Below, piece after piece: positions 53,044-62,458 of a stretch of 64,000 nucleotides of DNA. Location: the NCBI RefSeq assembly GCF_038007465.1, contig NZ_JBBOXF010000001.1:620001-684000 (forward strand), given 5' to 3'. Position 1 is the stretch's first letter; the number at the start of each line of letters is the position of its first letter. Both the position numbers and the translations under genes were made by a program. This stretch comes from Sporosarcina sp. FSL K6-1508. GTDB lineage: Bacteria > Bacillota > Bacilli > Bacillales_A > Planococcaceae. The notes beneath the pieces are model-generated. The model ran no database searches, was not told the DNA's origin, and saw only the letters and a program-made list of their open reading frames with translations.

Positions 53044-53238
53044 CATTTTATATGGGATAAACCATGATTTCCACTTTGATATTGGATACTTAGTAAAAAC
53101 TTTTGTACAATCTTTGTCTAAAACTAAAAGGATATGTTTATAACAATAAGTTCATAACAAAAAACGATAATATTTTATTGCAATTCGATAAATCTGGTGC
53201 TAAAATAAAATTAATAATAAATAAGTGAGGTGCTTTTT

Positions 53239-53715
53239 ATGAAACGAGGTTCAACACTATTTTTAAGGATGGCTGTTATTCTAATGGGAATCCCAGTTCT
53301 TGCTTTGTGTATATTTGGGTTATATAAGCTAGCCAGTAATCCAGTAAACCCGGATTATGCCTATATACTATATCCCATTTTAATAGTTATGTATGTTTCA
53401 GCTTTACCGTTTTTCATTGCATTGTATCAGGCCTTTAAACTTTTAAGCTATATTGACAAGAACCAATCTTTCTCTGAGTTGTCTGTTAAGTCTCTTAAGA
53501 ATATCAAATTTTGTGCAATTACGATTAGTATTTTGTATATAGTCATTATGCCATTTGTATTTCTCGTTGCAGATCTAGATGATGCACCTGGTCTTATCAT
53601 AGTTGGAATGGTTCCTGCTTTTGCTTCAATGGTTATCGCAGTCTTTGCTGCCGTTCTACAAAGGCTTTTGCAAGAAGCGATTAATATAAAATCAGAAAAT
53701 GATTTAACAGTCTGA
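53239..53715 (+). CDS. DUF2975 membrane protein
   Basis: About 158 residues from ATG 53239 (AGTGAGGTG upstream). Four hydrophobic helices with a central LLSYIDKNQSFSELSV loop, as in DUF2975. The next gene, ten bases on, encodes a small XRE regulator; the same pairing occurs as yoaS-yozG in Bacillus subtilis. Function unknown. Confidence 0.85.
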   Translation: MKRGSTLFLRMAVILMGIPVLALCIFGLYKLASNPVNPDYAYILYPILIVMYVSALPFFIALYQAFKLLSYIDKNQSFSELSVKSLKNIKFCAITISILYIVIMPFVFLVADLDDAPGLIIVGMVPAFASMVIAVFAAVLQRLLQEAINIKSENDLTV

Positions 53716-53725
53716 GGTGAAAACA

Positions 53726-53947
53726 ATGGGAATAATAATCAATATTGACGTGATGTTGGCTAAAAGGAAAATGAGCGTGACAGAACTTTCGGAGAGGGTT
53801 GGAATAACAATGGCTAACATTTCCATACTGAAAAATGGAAAGGCAAAAGCAATTCGATTATCAACTTTAGAAGCGATTTGTAAAGCTTTAGACTGTCAGC
53901 CTGGAGATATTTTAGAATACCGAAGTAATAAAGACACTCAAATTTAA
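53726..53947 (+). CDS. Small XRE-family regulator (YozG-like)
   Basis: About 73 residues from ATG 53726, six bases after GAGGTG. Almost the whole protein is a helix-turn-helix: IDVMLAKRKMSVTELSERVG and ITMANISILKNGKAKAIRLS, ending with LDCQPGDILEYR. Partner of the DUF2975 gene; probably regulates its expression. Confidence 0.9.
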   Translation: MGIIINIDVMLAKRKMSVTELSERVGITMANISILKNGKAKAIRLSTLEAICKALDCQPGDILEYRSNKDTQI

Positions 53948-54057
53948 TGAATTGTCAGTGTTTAATGCGGAAAGAAAAAGAATGACTTCTTTTTCCGTTA
54001 TTACAAAAAAGGGGAGTTACTCATGAATTTAACCGTTCAAAAGTGGAGGCACAAATC

Positions 54058-54846
54058 ATGAGAGCACTAAAACAACTCGTTCGTTTTGGTTGGGAGCAGG
54101 CGCTATCATGTTTGTTTCCTGTCGTGATTTTTGCCTCTTTAGCTATTACACAATTCATCCCACTTCCCCTCCTTCCACGTTATGACTGGCTGCTCATTAT
54201 CTTCCTTCTAATGCAGTGGTGGATGGTGCGTTCTGGTCTTGAAACACGGGATGAACTAAAGGTTATCACGTTATTCCACCTTATTGGACTTGCTCTTGAA
54301 TTTTTCAAGGTACATATGGGCTCCTGGTCTTATCCAGAAGAAGGATATTTTAAAATCTTTGGAGTACCCTTATATAGTGGCTTCATGTACGCGAGTGTAG
54401 CGAGTTATCTTTGCCAGGCGTGGCGGAGGTTAAAGGTTGAACTGGTTAAGTGGCCACCATTTTTGGTAGTTGTGCCCCTTGCAGCTGCTATTTATTTGAA
54501 TTTTTTCACCCACCATTATTGGATCGATGTTCGCTGGTGGTTATCTGGACTTGTAATTATCGTCTTTTGGCAATCATGGGTCACATACGAGGTTGTCGGA
54601 ACCCGTTACCGTATGCCGCTCGCATTTTCATTTGTGCTCATCGGACTTTTTATATGGATAGCCGAAAATATTGCAACGTTCTTTGGGGCTTGGGAATACC
54701 CAAACCAAACCGACGCATGGAGTCTCGTCCATCTAGGAAAGGTAAGTTCATGGCTCTTGTTAGTGATTGTTAGCTTTCTTATAGTAGCGACGTTAAAACA
54801 GGTTAAGGGGAAAAGTTCCACCAAGGTAGATGCTAGTCCATTTTAA
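54058..54846 (+). CDS. DUF817-family integral membrane protein
   Basis: About 262 residues from ATG 54058 with GGAGG eight bases upstream. Seven to eight hydrophobic helices, with many Trp and conserved FFKVHMGSWSYPEEGYFKIFGVPLYSGFMYASV (in part: GSWSYPEEGYFKIFGVPLYS) and HHYWIDVRWWLSG. Matches the DUF817 family (YoaT-like). Function unknown. Confidence 0.85.
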   Translation: MRALKQLVRFGWEQALSCLFPVVIFASLAITQFIPLPLLPRYDWLLIIFLLMQWWMVRSGLETRDELKVITLFHLIGLALEFFKVHMGSWSYPEEGYFKIFGVPLYSGFMYASVASYLCQAWRRLKVELVKWPPFLVVVPLAAAIYLNFFTHHYWIDVRWWLSGLVIIVFWQSWVTYEVVGTRYRMPLAFSFVLIGLFIWIAENIATFFGAWEYPNQTDAWSLVHLGKVSSWLLLVIVSFLIVATLKQVKGKSSTKVDASPF

Positions 54847-54861
54847 TAACTGTTAAGAACC

Positions 54862-55100
54862 CTATTGAACAAAGCGCGGGTCCACTAGCTTTTCTTCAAC
54901 TGGTCCATCGTGTTTAAGCCCTGTACTTTCAATTACGTGTAGGAGCATCTCACTTTCAGGAGAATAACTGATATGTAACTTGATGCCCAAGGGTTCGCCA
55001 TGTTGGACCACCCAGGGGAGATGACCTTTTACAACAAATCGAGCTCTTTCAAGGAAATAATTTTTTGAATCATATTTGCAAATATAATATTCTTTTTCAT
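54862..55100 (-). pseudogene. Small protein gene with an apparent homopolymer frameshift
   Basis: An excellent site AAGGAGAGGTG precedes ATG 55100, but that frame stops after 23 codons. Another frame runs open from upstream to 54862 and contains a plausible soluble sequence (YYICKYDSKNYFLERARFVV then GEPLGIKLHISYSPESEMLL). Adding one A to the A5 run after the ATG (plus-strand T5, 55093-55097) joins both into one protein of about 79 residues. Either a real indel, a phase-variable tract or a sequencing error. Family not recognised. Confidence 0.65.
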
Positions 55101-55258
55101 AAGAAACACCTCTCCTTGTATTTGAATGTTCGCACTTTCATTTTACAAAAAGAGGGTTTCTTTTTGTATTACATTGTCTTTTTACGCTAAATCAACACGC
55201 TTGGTTCAACATATATAGACGAGTACTTTAAAAGTTTTACCCTTGTCGGGTTATCGAA

Positions 55259-56641
55259 TTAACCCTCTGTCTGCATTTCAATTTGTCGGACAACCCGTTC
55301 TCCCATTTCCGGCGATGCATTGTACAGATACGTCAAAACAATGCGTCGCGTTTCATGGGATATGCCGGCAAGATCAGCAGAAAGATTATTTACTAGGTGA
55401 TTTTGTTGCTCAGGGGGAAGAGCATGATAATATTGCCCGGCTTGCGTAAAATCATCCGGTTTTGGCAAATTGGATCGTTCAAGATGCCCCTCCACAAATC
55501 TGCCGTTGCCGCTTGTCACTTGTGTTGCTGGTGTCCAGTCTTCCTGATGATTGATAGGTATTTTGCGAAAATCTGGTCCAAGCCGCCGCCGCTGGGAATC
55601 CGAGTAAATATTGGCGCGTCCCTGCAGCATCTTATCATCTGATAATTCGGCCCCTTCCAAAAGATTGGACGGTGAATATGCCAGTTTCTCCACTTGTTCC
55701 ATATAGTTATCCGGGTTGCGGTTCAACGTCAAGCGGCCAACAGGCATCAGAGGGTACTGCTGTTTATCCCAAACTTTTGTATCATCCAATGGATCATAAG
55801 GAAGAGTGGCTTCATCTTTCGGATTCATAAGCTGCACATAAAGCCCATATACAACAGTCTCTCCCTTTGCTAGGGTATCATACAAATCCTGACCTGCAAT
55901 ATCTGGGTTCTCGCCATTCCATCGGGCGGCTTCTTGAGCATCTATATACTGCTCTCCAGCATAAGGAACCCAGTGATATTTTACATAACTGCGTACCCCC
56001 TCCCCGTTCTTCCAAACGTAGGTATTCACACCATAACCCGGCATGTGGCGAAAGCTTTTTACTGTGCCTGCATCAGAGTAAAGCCGAACAACAAAATGGG
56101 TTGATTCTGGCGCTCTGGCTATGAAGCTCCAGAACCGTTCGGGATCCATCAAGTTATTTACGGGCGAGGGTAAAAAAGCTTGAATGGTCTCTGGAAAACG
56201 TATAGCATCTCGTACTAAAAATACAGGAATATGGTTGAAGACCAAATCAAAAATACCCTCTTCAGTATAAAACTTAGTAGAAAATCCACGCACATTTCGT
56301 GAGGTATCCGGAGTACCTTTATTGCTTACAGCAAGCGAAAACCTCACCGTGACTGGAACTCGCTGCCCAGGATTTTGTAAGAAGCAGAGCTTTGTGTAGT
56401 TTGCCATAGAATACACAGTCTCAAAGTAACCAAAAGCACCAAAGCCTTTAACATGCACTGGTCTTTCTAAAATTGTTGAATGGACAAAGGTCTCCAATGT
56501 TTCATGTAAAATACTGTCCTGCTCCAGTACAGGACCTCTTTCACCTACAGTCTGTGAATGCATTTCCTCAGCCCAAAATTTTGATGCATTTCTGTTTAGA
56601 TGCGTGGAAGAACCTGATTCCCCTCCATTGTTTTCTCTCAT
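55259..56641 (-). CDS. Heme catalase
   Basis: About 460 residues from ATG 56641 (AGGAGG upstream; the frame open to 56710 has none). Catalase core: ERPVHVKGFGAFGYFET with the distal His, RGFSTKFYTEEGIFDLVFNH with the distal Asn, and QGRANIYSDSQRRRLGPDF with the proximal heme Tyr. Small-subunit, non-KatE length. Some blocks differ from classical KatA (VFNHIPVF for VGNNTPVF), so the exact clade is open. Decomposes hydrogen peroxide in the cytoplasm. Confidence 0.9.
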   Translation of the reverse strand: MRENNGGESGSSTHLNRNASKFWAEEMHSQTVGERGPVLEQDSILHETLETFVHSTILERPVHVKGFGAFGYFETVYSMANYTKLCFLQNPGQRVPVTVRFSLAVSNKGTPDTSRNVRGFSTKFYTEEGIFDLVFNHIPVFLVRDAIRFPETIQAFLPSPVNNLMDPERFWSFIARAPESTHFVVRLYSDAGTVKSFRHMPGYGVNTYVWKNGEGVRSYVKYHWVPYAGEQYIDAQEAARWNGENPDIAGQDLYDTLAKGETVVYGLYVQLMNPKDEATLPYDPLDDTKVWDKQQYPLMPVGRLTLNRNPDNYMEQVEKLAYSPSNLLEGAELSDDKMLQGRANIYSDSQRRRLGPDFRKIPINHQEDWTPATQVTSGNGRFVEGHLERSNLPKPDDFTQAGQYYHALPPEQQNHLVNNLSADLAGISHETRRIVLTYLYNASPEMGERVVRQIEMQTEG

Positions 56642-57026
56642 AGCTATTCCTGCCTCCTGTACCCACAAGTTAATTCCCAAAGGTACACTATTAGTTATGT
56701 GAGGCTCCATACAATTATGAATTCATACATCTGGATAACCACAGAAAATGTATTGCCATTCTTTACAAACGTGACATTTCAAACAAACACGTTTGTTCAA
56801 ATCCTTTTGATTGGATTAGTTATTCGTCCTACTTGCTAATTAGATAACCTCTCCCATTTATACGATAATACAAGGATATATAATACGATTTTATCGCATG
56901 AATGAAAGAGGTGCTATCATTCATGCGATAATTTCAGCCAAAAAACCAAGCGAGGGAAAAGCGTATGCAGATGCTTTTTCTGTCAGACGTCACGTAGGCT
57001 ATTTAGAAAACCATCTTCCTCAATTT
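56642..57026. other. Intergenic stretch with a 14-bp inverted repeat
   Basis: TTATCGCATGAATG (56891-56904) and its exact complement (56918-56931) form a perfect hairpin with a 13-base loop. No T-run follows, so an operator or structural element is more likely than a terminator. A 64-codon frame across it overlaps the nadD-like gene and is not supported. Confidence 0.5.
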
Positions 57027-57731
57027 TCAGTCGACAACTGTTTGATAAAGACCATTATTTTTAATGTATTCGTAGCAAGAGCCTGGCAATAAATACTGCG
57101 GTTCTCCCCCCATTGCAAATTCTTCTCGAATATACGTCGAACTTATTTCCATCGCTAGTCCTTTATCTAACAATTGGAATCGACCATCATCATGATTTCG
57201 CAGAATAGGTGATTTTGAAATCGTGCTCAGAATGTCAATCCCGTTTCTAGCCATCACGATAAATTTATTTCGACTTATTAACTCTTCCGCCAATCGCCAT
57301 TCTCCTTTTCCGATATCCACCAACAAATCAGCACCCATGATGAAATAAAAATCTGCATCAGGGAACGCTTCCTTGAAATACTCCATTGTGTAATACGTAT
57401 AGTGATCACCTGGTAATACTTCTAGTTCGTAATCATCCAAGATGAATTTAGGATTATTTTCAATTGCTAACTTAACCATTTCCACTCGATGCTTGTTTTG
57501 CGTTTGCACTTGTTTATCTAACCGTTTGTTAGATGAAGGTAGAAAAATAACATAGTCCAATTTTTTACGATGTGCCACTGTTGAGGCAGTCCACAAATGA
57601 ACGTTGGTCACAGGGTCGAAAGAAGAACCGTATATACCGATTTTCATGCCTTTTTCAAACACTTTCTTGATGTCTTTCCCAGGATTTAGCTCTTGAAGAT
57701 GTGCTTTTAGTTTTTCTGTCTTTTGCATCAT
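57027..57731 (-). CDS. nadD: Nicotinate-nucleotide adenylyltransferase (NadD-like)
   Basis: 234 residues. After 28 extra N-terminal residues the nucleotidyltransferase core begins: IGIYGSSFDPVTNVHL (GxFDPxHxxH-type, with H to the ATP phosphates) and the C-terminal ISSTYIREEFA motif (SSxxR-type). It makes NaAD from NaMN and ATP. GGAGG eight bases before the ATG. It is the last gene of a NAD salvage operon; NadE would finish NAD elsewhere. Confidence 0.88.
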   Translation of the reverse strand: MMQKTEKLKAHLQELNPGKDIKKVFEKGMKIGIYGSSFDPVTNVHLWTASTVAHRKKLDYVIFLPSSNKRLDKQVQTQNKHRVEMVKLAIENNPKFILDDYELEVLPGDHYTYYTMEYFKEAFPDADFYFIMGADLLVDIGKGEWRLAEELISRNKFIVMARNGIDILSTISKSPILRNHDDGRFQLLDKGLAMEISSTYIREEFAMGGEPQYLLPGSCYEYIKNNGLYQTVVD

Positions 57732-57768
57732 AAGTCATTCCTCCAACGTGTAATTTTGTATTTCTTCA

Positions 57769-59235
57769 TTAGCTATTTAGCTCCTGTACTTTTTCTCGTT
57801 CCTCACGAATATTTCTCATTTTATTATCCCAACATTTCTGACTTAAATCCACAGGATACTGTTCTGGATTCAAGGTACGCTTATATTCATCCCACAGGAG
57901 GTTTAAATTGTCTTTAGCATACGCTTGAATTTCCTGTATAGATGGGGACACATACACAAGTTCCCCCTCTACAAAAATGTCCTGATGTAATTCGATGGCT
58001 TCGAAGTTCGTCACAAACTTCGAGATAAACGTATGGGTCGGGTGGAACATTTTTAACTTTTCTTCCGCTTGCAGATTCTCATCTATCATAGCAATATAAT
58101 CACCTTCAGCACGATTATTCACCGTATTCACAATACGATATACTCTTTTCAATCCAGGCGTCGTTACTTTCTCTGGATTTCCAGATATTTTAATTGTGTC
58201 AACCATATTACCTTTATCATCCTCAATCGCTACCAATTTATAAACAGCACCCAGAGCAGGTTGGTCAAATGCGGTAATTACTTTTGTTCCGACACCCCAC
58301 GCATCAATTTTCGCTCCTTGTGCCTTCAAGTTCATAATGGTTTTTTCATCTAAGTCGTTTGAAGCAACAATTTTCGTTTTTTTAAATCCTGCTTTGTCCA
58401 ATATTTTTCGAGCTTCTTTTGATAAGTAAGCCAAGTCGCCACTATCTAAACGAATCGCATTAAAATTAATGCTGTCTCCCAGTTCTTTCGCTACTTGAAT
58501 TGCGATCGGTACACCAGATCGCAACGTATCATAGGTATCCACTAAAAACGTACATTCTTTATGACGACGAGCGTATTTATGAAATGCCTTGTATTCATCT
58601 TTATACGCTGAAACCATAGAATGTGCATGTGTTCCAGAAACAGGGATACCAAACATCTTACCGGCTCTCACATTACTCGTTGCGGAAAATCCAGCAATAT
58701 ACGCCGCTCTTGTTCCCCACACCGCCGCATCAAACTCATGTGCACGTCGCGTTCCAAATTCCATTACTGGTTGTTCTCCTGCCACTTGTTTGATGCGTGC
58801 TGCTTTTGTCGCGATGAGGGTTTGGTAATTTACAATATTCAAGAGAGCTGTCTCTATCAACTGAGCTTCCGCTAAACTTGCTTCGACTTGTAGAATCGGT
58901 TCATTCGCAAAAACCAATTCTCCCTCTTTCATTGCTCGAATCGTTCCATTAAAGCGCACCGTTTCTAAATAGGCCAAGAAATCTTCTTCATAACCCAATT
59001 CTTCACGTAAATAAGCAAGATCACTATCTGTAAAACGGTAGTCTTGAATAAATTCAATGATTCGTTCCAATCCTGCAAAAATCCCATAACCCGTTTCAAA
59101 AGGCAACTTGCGGAAATAGAGTTCAAACACCGCTCGTTTGTCGTGCATATTATCTTCCCAATACGTTTCCGCCATGTTAATTTGGTACAAATCCGTGTGT
59201 AGTGCTAGCCCATCATCTTGATATTTTTTAGTCAT
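57769..59235 (-). CDS. pncB: Nicotinate phosphoribosyltransferase
   Basis: 488 residues of the NAPRTase family. It begins with LALHTDLYQINMAETYW; conserved MEFGTRRAHEFDAAV, ATSNVRAGKMFGIPVSGTHAHSMV (in part: GIPVSGTHAHSMV) and FNAIRLDSGDL bind the phosphoribosyl group. Converts nicotinate and PRPP (with ATP) to NaMN. It sits between the nicotinamidase-like gene and the adenylyltransferase, i.e. the Preiss-Handler order. Confidence 0.93.
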   Translation of the reverse strand: MTKKYQDDGLALHTDLYQINMAETYWEDNMHDKRAVFELYFRKLPFETGYGIFAGLERIIEFIQDYRFTDSDLAYLREELGYEEDFLAYLETVRFNGTIRAMKEGELVFANEPILQVEASLAEAQLIETALLNIVNYQTLIATKAARIKQVAGEQPVMEFGTRRAHEFDAAVWGTRAAYIAGFSATSNVRAGKMFGIPVSGTHAHSMVSAYKDEYKAFHKYARRHKECTFLVDTYDTLRSGVPIAIQVAKELGDSINFNAIRLDSGDLAYLSKEARKILDKAGFKKTKIVASNDLDEKTIMNLKAQGAKIDAWGVGTKVITAFDQPALGAVYKLVAIEDDKGNMVDTIKISGNPEKVTTPGLKRVYRIVNTVNNRAEGDYIAMIDENLQAEEKLKMFHPTHTFISKFVTNFEAIELHQDIFVEGELVYVSPSIQEIQAYAKDNLNLLWDEYKRTLNPEQYPVDLSQKCWDNKMRNIREEREKVQELNS

Positions 59236-59301
59236 TTACTATTCCTCCTTCATAAGGTGGTGGCATCGTCTCTTTAACAGTGCCGCTTCTTTTGTTTATT
59301 T

Positions 59302-60207
59302 CTACAACATGAATTCGGTTGATTTCACAATATGAATGCCAGTATTCTTTTGAAGTTCTTTACATGCATGTTCTGTTGATTCTTCAAAACCAGGGATCGG
59401 ACTCATGCAGTCATCCAACAAATAAATCTTTGATAGCAATTCATGCTTATCTACGTAGTACTCGACTATCTGCCGAACGGATTCCAATACACAGTGAGAT
59501 TTTGCTTCCCCGGCGATAACAATTTTATCGTAAGCGAGTAGGGAATGGAGAAACGCATAATTTGTTCCATCTGTTTCGGCATACTCCGGTTTAATGATGC
59601 CGTACATTTCGCTTAATGGGTCTTGCCCTTTTACAATCTTTTGTATGCTGGACTGCCGTATCAAGGAATGAAAGTGAACCATATTCGAAAACTGACCTTC
59701 TAAGGCCGCACCATGTGTCCCTTCTATGCAATGATAAGGCCATATCAACAATTGTTTTTTTCCTAAACGCTCCAAGTGAACAATGTACGCCAAGCTTTCA
59801 TTTTTTTCTACAGCCATCCACTTTCCTTTTTCAATATCTTCTCTGGTGATGACTGTAAATGGAACAGGATGTTTCCCCTCTGCATCCACCCACCAACTCG
59901 CATGGAATAATTGATGCAATTCATGTGTATCTAACGACAAGGCAATCGTCGTCACCTTATCTAGGTTTTGATAAAGGAAATTAGTTACACGTTCAACATC
60001 CTTATGGGAGTTTGGAACACCTAATTCTCCGTTTTCCATAAAGTCATTTTGAAAATCAATCCCAATGAATAACACCTTTTCAACATCTTCACTTGAAGGT
60101 GTCATTTTCTCCGCATTCGCAAGGACCAGTAATTCATTTAATCCCTTCGTATTCTTACTTCCTACCCTTGAAACATCAACGATTTCCTCAAATTTGGTTT
60201 TCATCAT
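59302..60207 (-). CDS. pncA: Nicotinamidase-like cysteine hydrolase (PncA-like)
   Basis: About 301 residues from ATG 60207 (AAAGGAG upstream). Isochorismatase fold with catalytic Asp in GIDFQNDFM, PYHCIEGTHGAAL region, and nucleophile Cys in GEAKSHCVLES, the D-K-C triad arrangement. Longer than typical nicotinamidases of about 180-210 residues because of N-terminal and internal insertions. First gene of the salvage operon: nicotinamide to nicotinate. A palindrome shared with the Nudix gene lies upstream. Confidence 0.85.
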   Translation of the reverse strand: MMKTKFEEIVDVSRVGSKNTKGLNELLVLANAEKMTPSSEDVEKVLFIGIDFQNDFMENGELGVPNSHKDVERVTNFLYQNLDKVTTIALSLDTHELHQLFHASWWVDAEGKHPVPFTVITREDIEKGKWMAVEKNESLAYIVHLERLGKKQLLIWPYHCIEGTHGAALEGQFSNMVHFHSLIRQSSIQKIVKGQDPLSEMYGIIKPEYAETDGTNYAFLHSLLAYDKIVIAGEAKSHCVLESVRQIVEYYVDKHELLSKIYLLDDCMSPIPGFEESTEHACKELQKNTGIHIVKSTEFML

Positions 60208-60235
60208 TTTCAACACACTCCTTTAGTCTTGATTT

Positions 60236-60263
60236 AAATTAACGATTATATATTTGTTAATTG
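60236..60263 (-). promoter_or_regulatory. Putative operator of the NAD salvage operon
   Basis: AAATTAACG (60236-60244), 10-base spacer, TGTTAATTG (60255-60263). Same half-sites and spacing as at 61354-61381, ahead of the Nudix gene. Confidence 0.65.
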
Positions 60264-60335
60264 TTATGCGGAGAAATAAAATCTACTACCGTTTCTTTAA
60301 TTTAAGATAAACTTTGGACGCCTTATTGCCTGCAA

Positions 60336-60450
60336 GAAGCCACTGAAAAAGTCCTATTTCCTTCAATTCCGTTGATTTCCGTTCCGAGCGGACGCTTTCC
60401 ACTACAATCAACTAGTTCTTACTATAAAAAAGAACTTTTTCAGTGCCCTC
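60336..60450. mobile_element. 115-bp MITE with 8-bp target duplication
   Basis: Left end GAAGCCACTGAAAAAGTCCT; inverted right end GAGGGCACTGAAAAAGTTCT. GCCTGCAA flanks both sides (60328-60335 and 60451-60458), an 8-bp duplication. Internally it is just the two ends of the 19830-21910 element fused. It lies between the Nudix gene and the salvage operon's promoter. Confidence 0.9.
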
Positions 60451-60515
60451 GCCTGCAACAGGAGGCATTCATGTTTCATTGATTCACACGTTCACGTACA
60501 TACTCATTCACACAT

Positions 60516-61325
60516 TCAGCGCCAAATCGAAGGGGTAATGTCTACATCTACAAATCGGTATAATTTAGTTGGTCGTTTCGTAGTGCTTGTCGGTTCTGCT
60601 GTTTTAGGAACTTGATTTTTGTCTAACGCTTCTACGATAAAAGGCAGACTTGGTGCTTTCCTAAAGAACCCAGGCTTACTATTCACAACAGGGTCATTAA
60701 TAATCGCAAGCAACACCTGGCGCAAATCTTCCAACTTGAATTCTTCTGTTAAAAAGTTTTTAACCACCGTTGTTTGAAACACATCTTTTCGAACGGCTTC
60801 CAAAGCATCTTTAATCACTTGGTAATGGTCAAAAGCCAAGTCTAACGCAAAGACTTCATCAATCGTGAATAATTGAACATCGTCTGCATCATCAGCAGCT
60901 TCCCTGCTTTCGATGTTTTCTTCAGGAACAATTGCGTAATGAGCATTAGATATGATCCATCCGCGTTTATCTCTACCTAATTTGTCATACACACCATAGT
61001 GTTCGATGTGAATGCCGTCTACACCAGTTTCTTCTTTTAGTTCCCGCTTAGCCGCTTCGTAAGCTGTTTCTTCTGGATGGATAAACCCTCCTGGTAAAGC
61101 CCATTTTCCGCCTTCGATATTAGGTTCACCTTCTGCATCGAACGCTGCCCGCTTAATCAACATCAAAGCTAATGAGTGAGTAGAGGCCGATTGACTTTCA
61201 ACAGTCGATTCCTCATTTGGGATTAACGTAAATATCGCAATATCACTTGTATACCCATCCGGCGTTCTGTACTGACTCGAATCATACTGTTGTAGTGCTT
61301 CTTCTTCTGTTTTAAATGTAGACAT
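60516..61325 (-). CDS. Nudix hydrolase with C-terminal regulator-like region (NrtR-type)
   Basis: 269 residues. N-terminal Nudix domain with an intact Nudix box: GGFIHPEETAYEAAKRELKE then ETGVDG (quoted in two parts), so catalysis or ligand sensing is possible. The C-terminal part FKLEDLRQVLLAI with GFFRKAPSLPFI resembles the winged-helix of NrtR-type NAD regulators. It lies just upstream of the NAD salvage operon with the same palindrome in front of both. A Nudix-sensing repressor of the salvage genes is the likeliest role. Confidence 0.8.
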   Translation of the reverse strand: MSTFKTEEEALQQYDSSQYRTPDGYTSDIAIFTLIPNEESTVESQSASTHSLALMLIKRAAFDAEGEPNIEGGKWALPGGFIHPEETAYEAAKRELKEETGVDGIHIEHYGVYDKLGRDKRGWIISNAHYAIVPEENIESREAADDADDVQLFTIDEVFALDLAFDHYQVIKDALEAVRKDVFQTTVVKNFLTEEFKLEDLRQVLLAIINDPVVNSKPGFFRKAPSLPFIVEALDKNQVPKTAEPTSTTKRPTKLYRFVDVDITPSIWR

Positions 61326-61353
61326 CCGATTTCATCTCCTTTTTCCCACTCTC

Positions 61354-61381
61354 CAATTAACAATTACCAAACTGTTAATTG
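61354..61381 (-). promoter_or_regulatory. Putative operator of the Nudix regulator gene
   Basis: CAATTAACA (61354-61362), 10-base spacer, TGTTAATTG (61373-61381), a perfect 9-base inverted repeat 28 bases upstream of the start codon. Confidence 0.7.
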
Positions 61382-61561
61382 AATTATATATCAGGTAAAT
61401 AATAAAAGCAAGAAAAACATTCATATCTATTAGTTTGGTTTTAAGGTTCATCAATATCGAATAAAAAGTTATGTACGACACACCAAAATAATCACAAAAC
61501 TTGACATCACTAATTATAATGATGTCAAATTTCGTTTGAATTCATCAAGATTAACACCAAA

Positions 61562-62458
61562 CTAAGCCTGGTAGGGAGGAAGTTCCATCAATTTCAGCTT
61601 GCCATCGACTCGTTTAACTGTGTAAGTAAACTTATCGGTGATTGTGTCAAACTCCTTTGTCTGGAACAAGGTTCCGTCTTCCTGTTTTAACGTGATCACA
61701 AATGTATATTCGTCCTTGCTTACTTCTGTCTGATCAACAATTTCTTTCAGTGAAAGTTTAGGTATTCGCTTCAAATATTGATCAATTAATCCCCGCTTGT
61801 CACTAGGGTCTGTTTCAGGAAATAAGTTCATGAGTCCTTGATAGCTACCGCCGTATAACTCGACCAACTTTGCAGCATCCAGATTAGCGATAGCCTGCAT
61901 ATATTGCTCCAACGTATCTTGCGGATTCTCAACGACAATTTCATTCTTACCGCCTTCCTGAGAACTTGCTGACGCACCCAATGTTATTTTCTTTTTCCAA
62001 GTTAACTCATTGCCTTCGGAATTTTTGAATAGAAATACAACCTGACCTTCTTCGCCCCTCATCGTATCCGGATATATGAAACCCGAGAATTGTCCATCCC
62101 CACTAATGTAAAATCCATCTTCTCCATTAGCTCCGTGTTCAATGGCCTCTTGAATCGAATTTACAATCCGGTTATCCTTGGAAATCCACTGTATTTCGGC
62201 TAACGCGTATCCTTCTGGGACCTGTTTCACTACGAAATCGAAACTATTTCCCTCTATTGGTTTTGGAGTCTGATCTATAATAATTAATAGTTCATTCTCT
62301 GAATCCGCTGAAGCGTCCTCTGTTTTGGTGGCATTGCCTTGGTTGGTTTCAGATGGCTTCGCGTCTGATGCTTCAGACTCTGATTTCATGGCACAACCAC
62401 TTGTCAAAAGAAGCACGCAAAGAACTGAAATGATATAGCCGTTTTTTTTAGTATTCAT
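61562..62458 (-). CDS. Lipoprotein of unknown function
   Basis: About 298 residues from ATG 62458 (GAGGAGA upstream); the longer open frame from 62626 overlaps the pseudogene. Signal with lipobox LTSGC at residues 18-22. A Ser/Glu-rich linker is followed by two domains, the second (about 195-295) with a SnoaL/DUF4878-like pattern (NPQDTLEQYMQAIANLDAAKLVELYG in part). Outside the membrane. Not further recognised. Confidence 0.78.
   Translation of the reverse strand: MNTKKNGYIISVLCVLLLTSGCAMKSESEASDAKPSETNQGNATKTEDASADSENELLIIIDQTPKPIEGNSFDFVVKQVPEGYALAEIQWISKDNRIVNSIQEAIEHGANGEDGFYISGDGQFSGFIYPDTMRGEEGQVVFLFKNSEGNELTWKKKITLGASASSQEGGKNEIVVENPQDTLEQYMQAIANLDAAKLVELYGGSYQGLMNLFPETDPSDKRGLIDQYLKRIPKLSLKEIVDQTEVSKDEYTFVITLKQEDGTLFQTKEFDTITDKFTYTVKRVDGKLKLMELPPYQA

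Noticed and set aside
52886..53143. 85-codon frame after the alarmone synthetase
   Set aside because: Overlaps the synthetase end and runs through its terminator.
56898..57092. 64-codon plus-strand frame
   Set aside because: Begins in an inverted repeat and overlaps the opposite-strand nadD-like gene.
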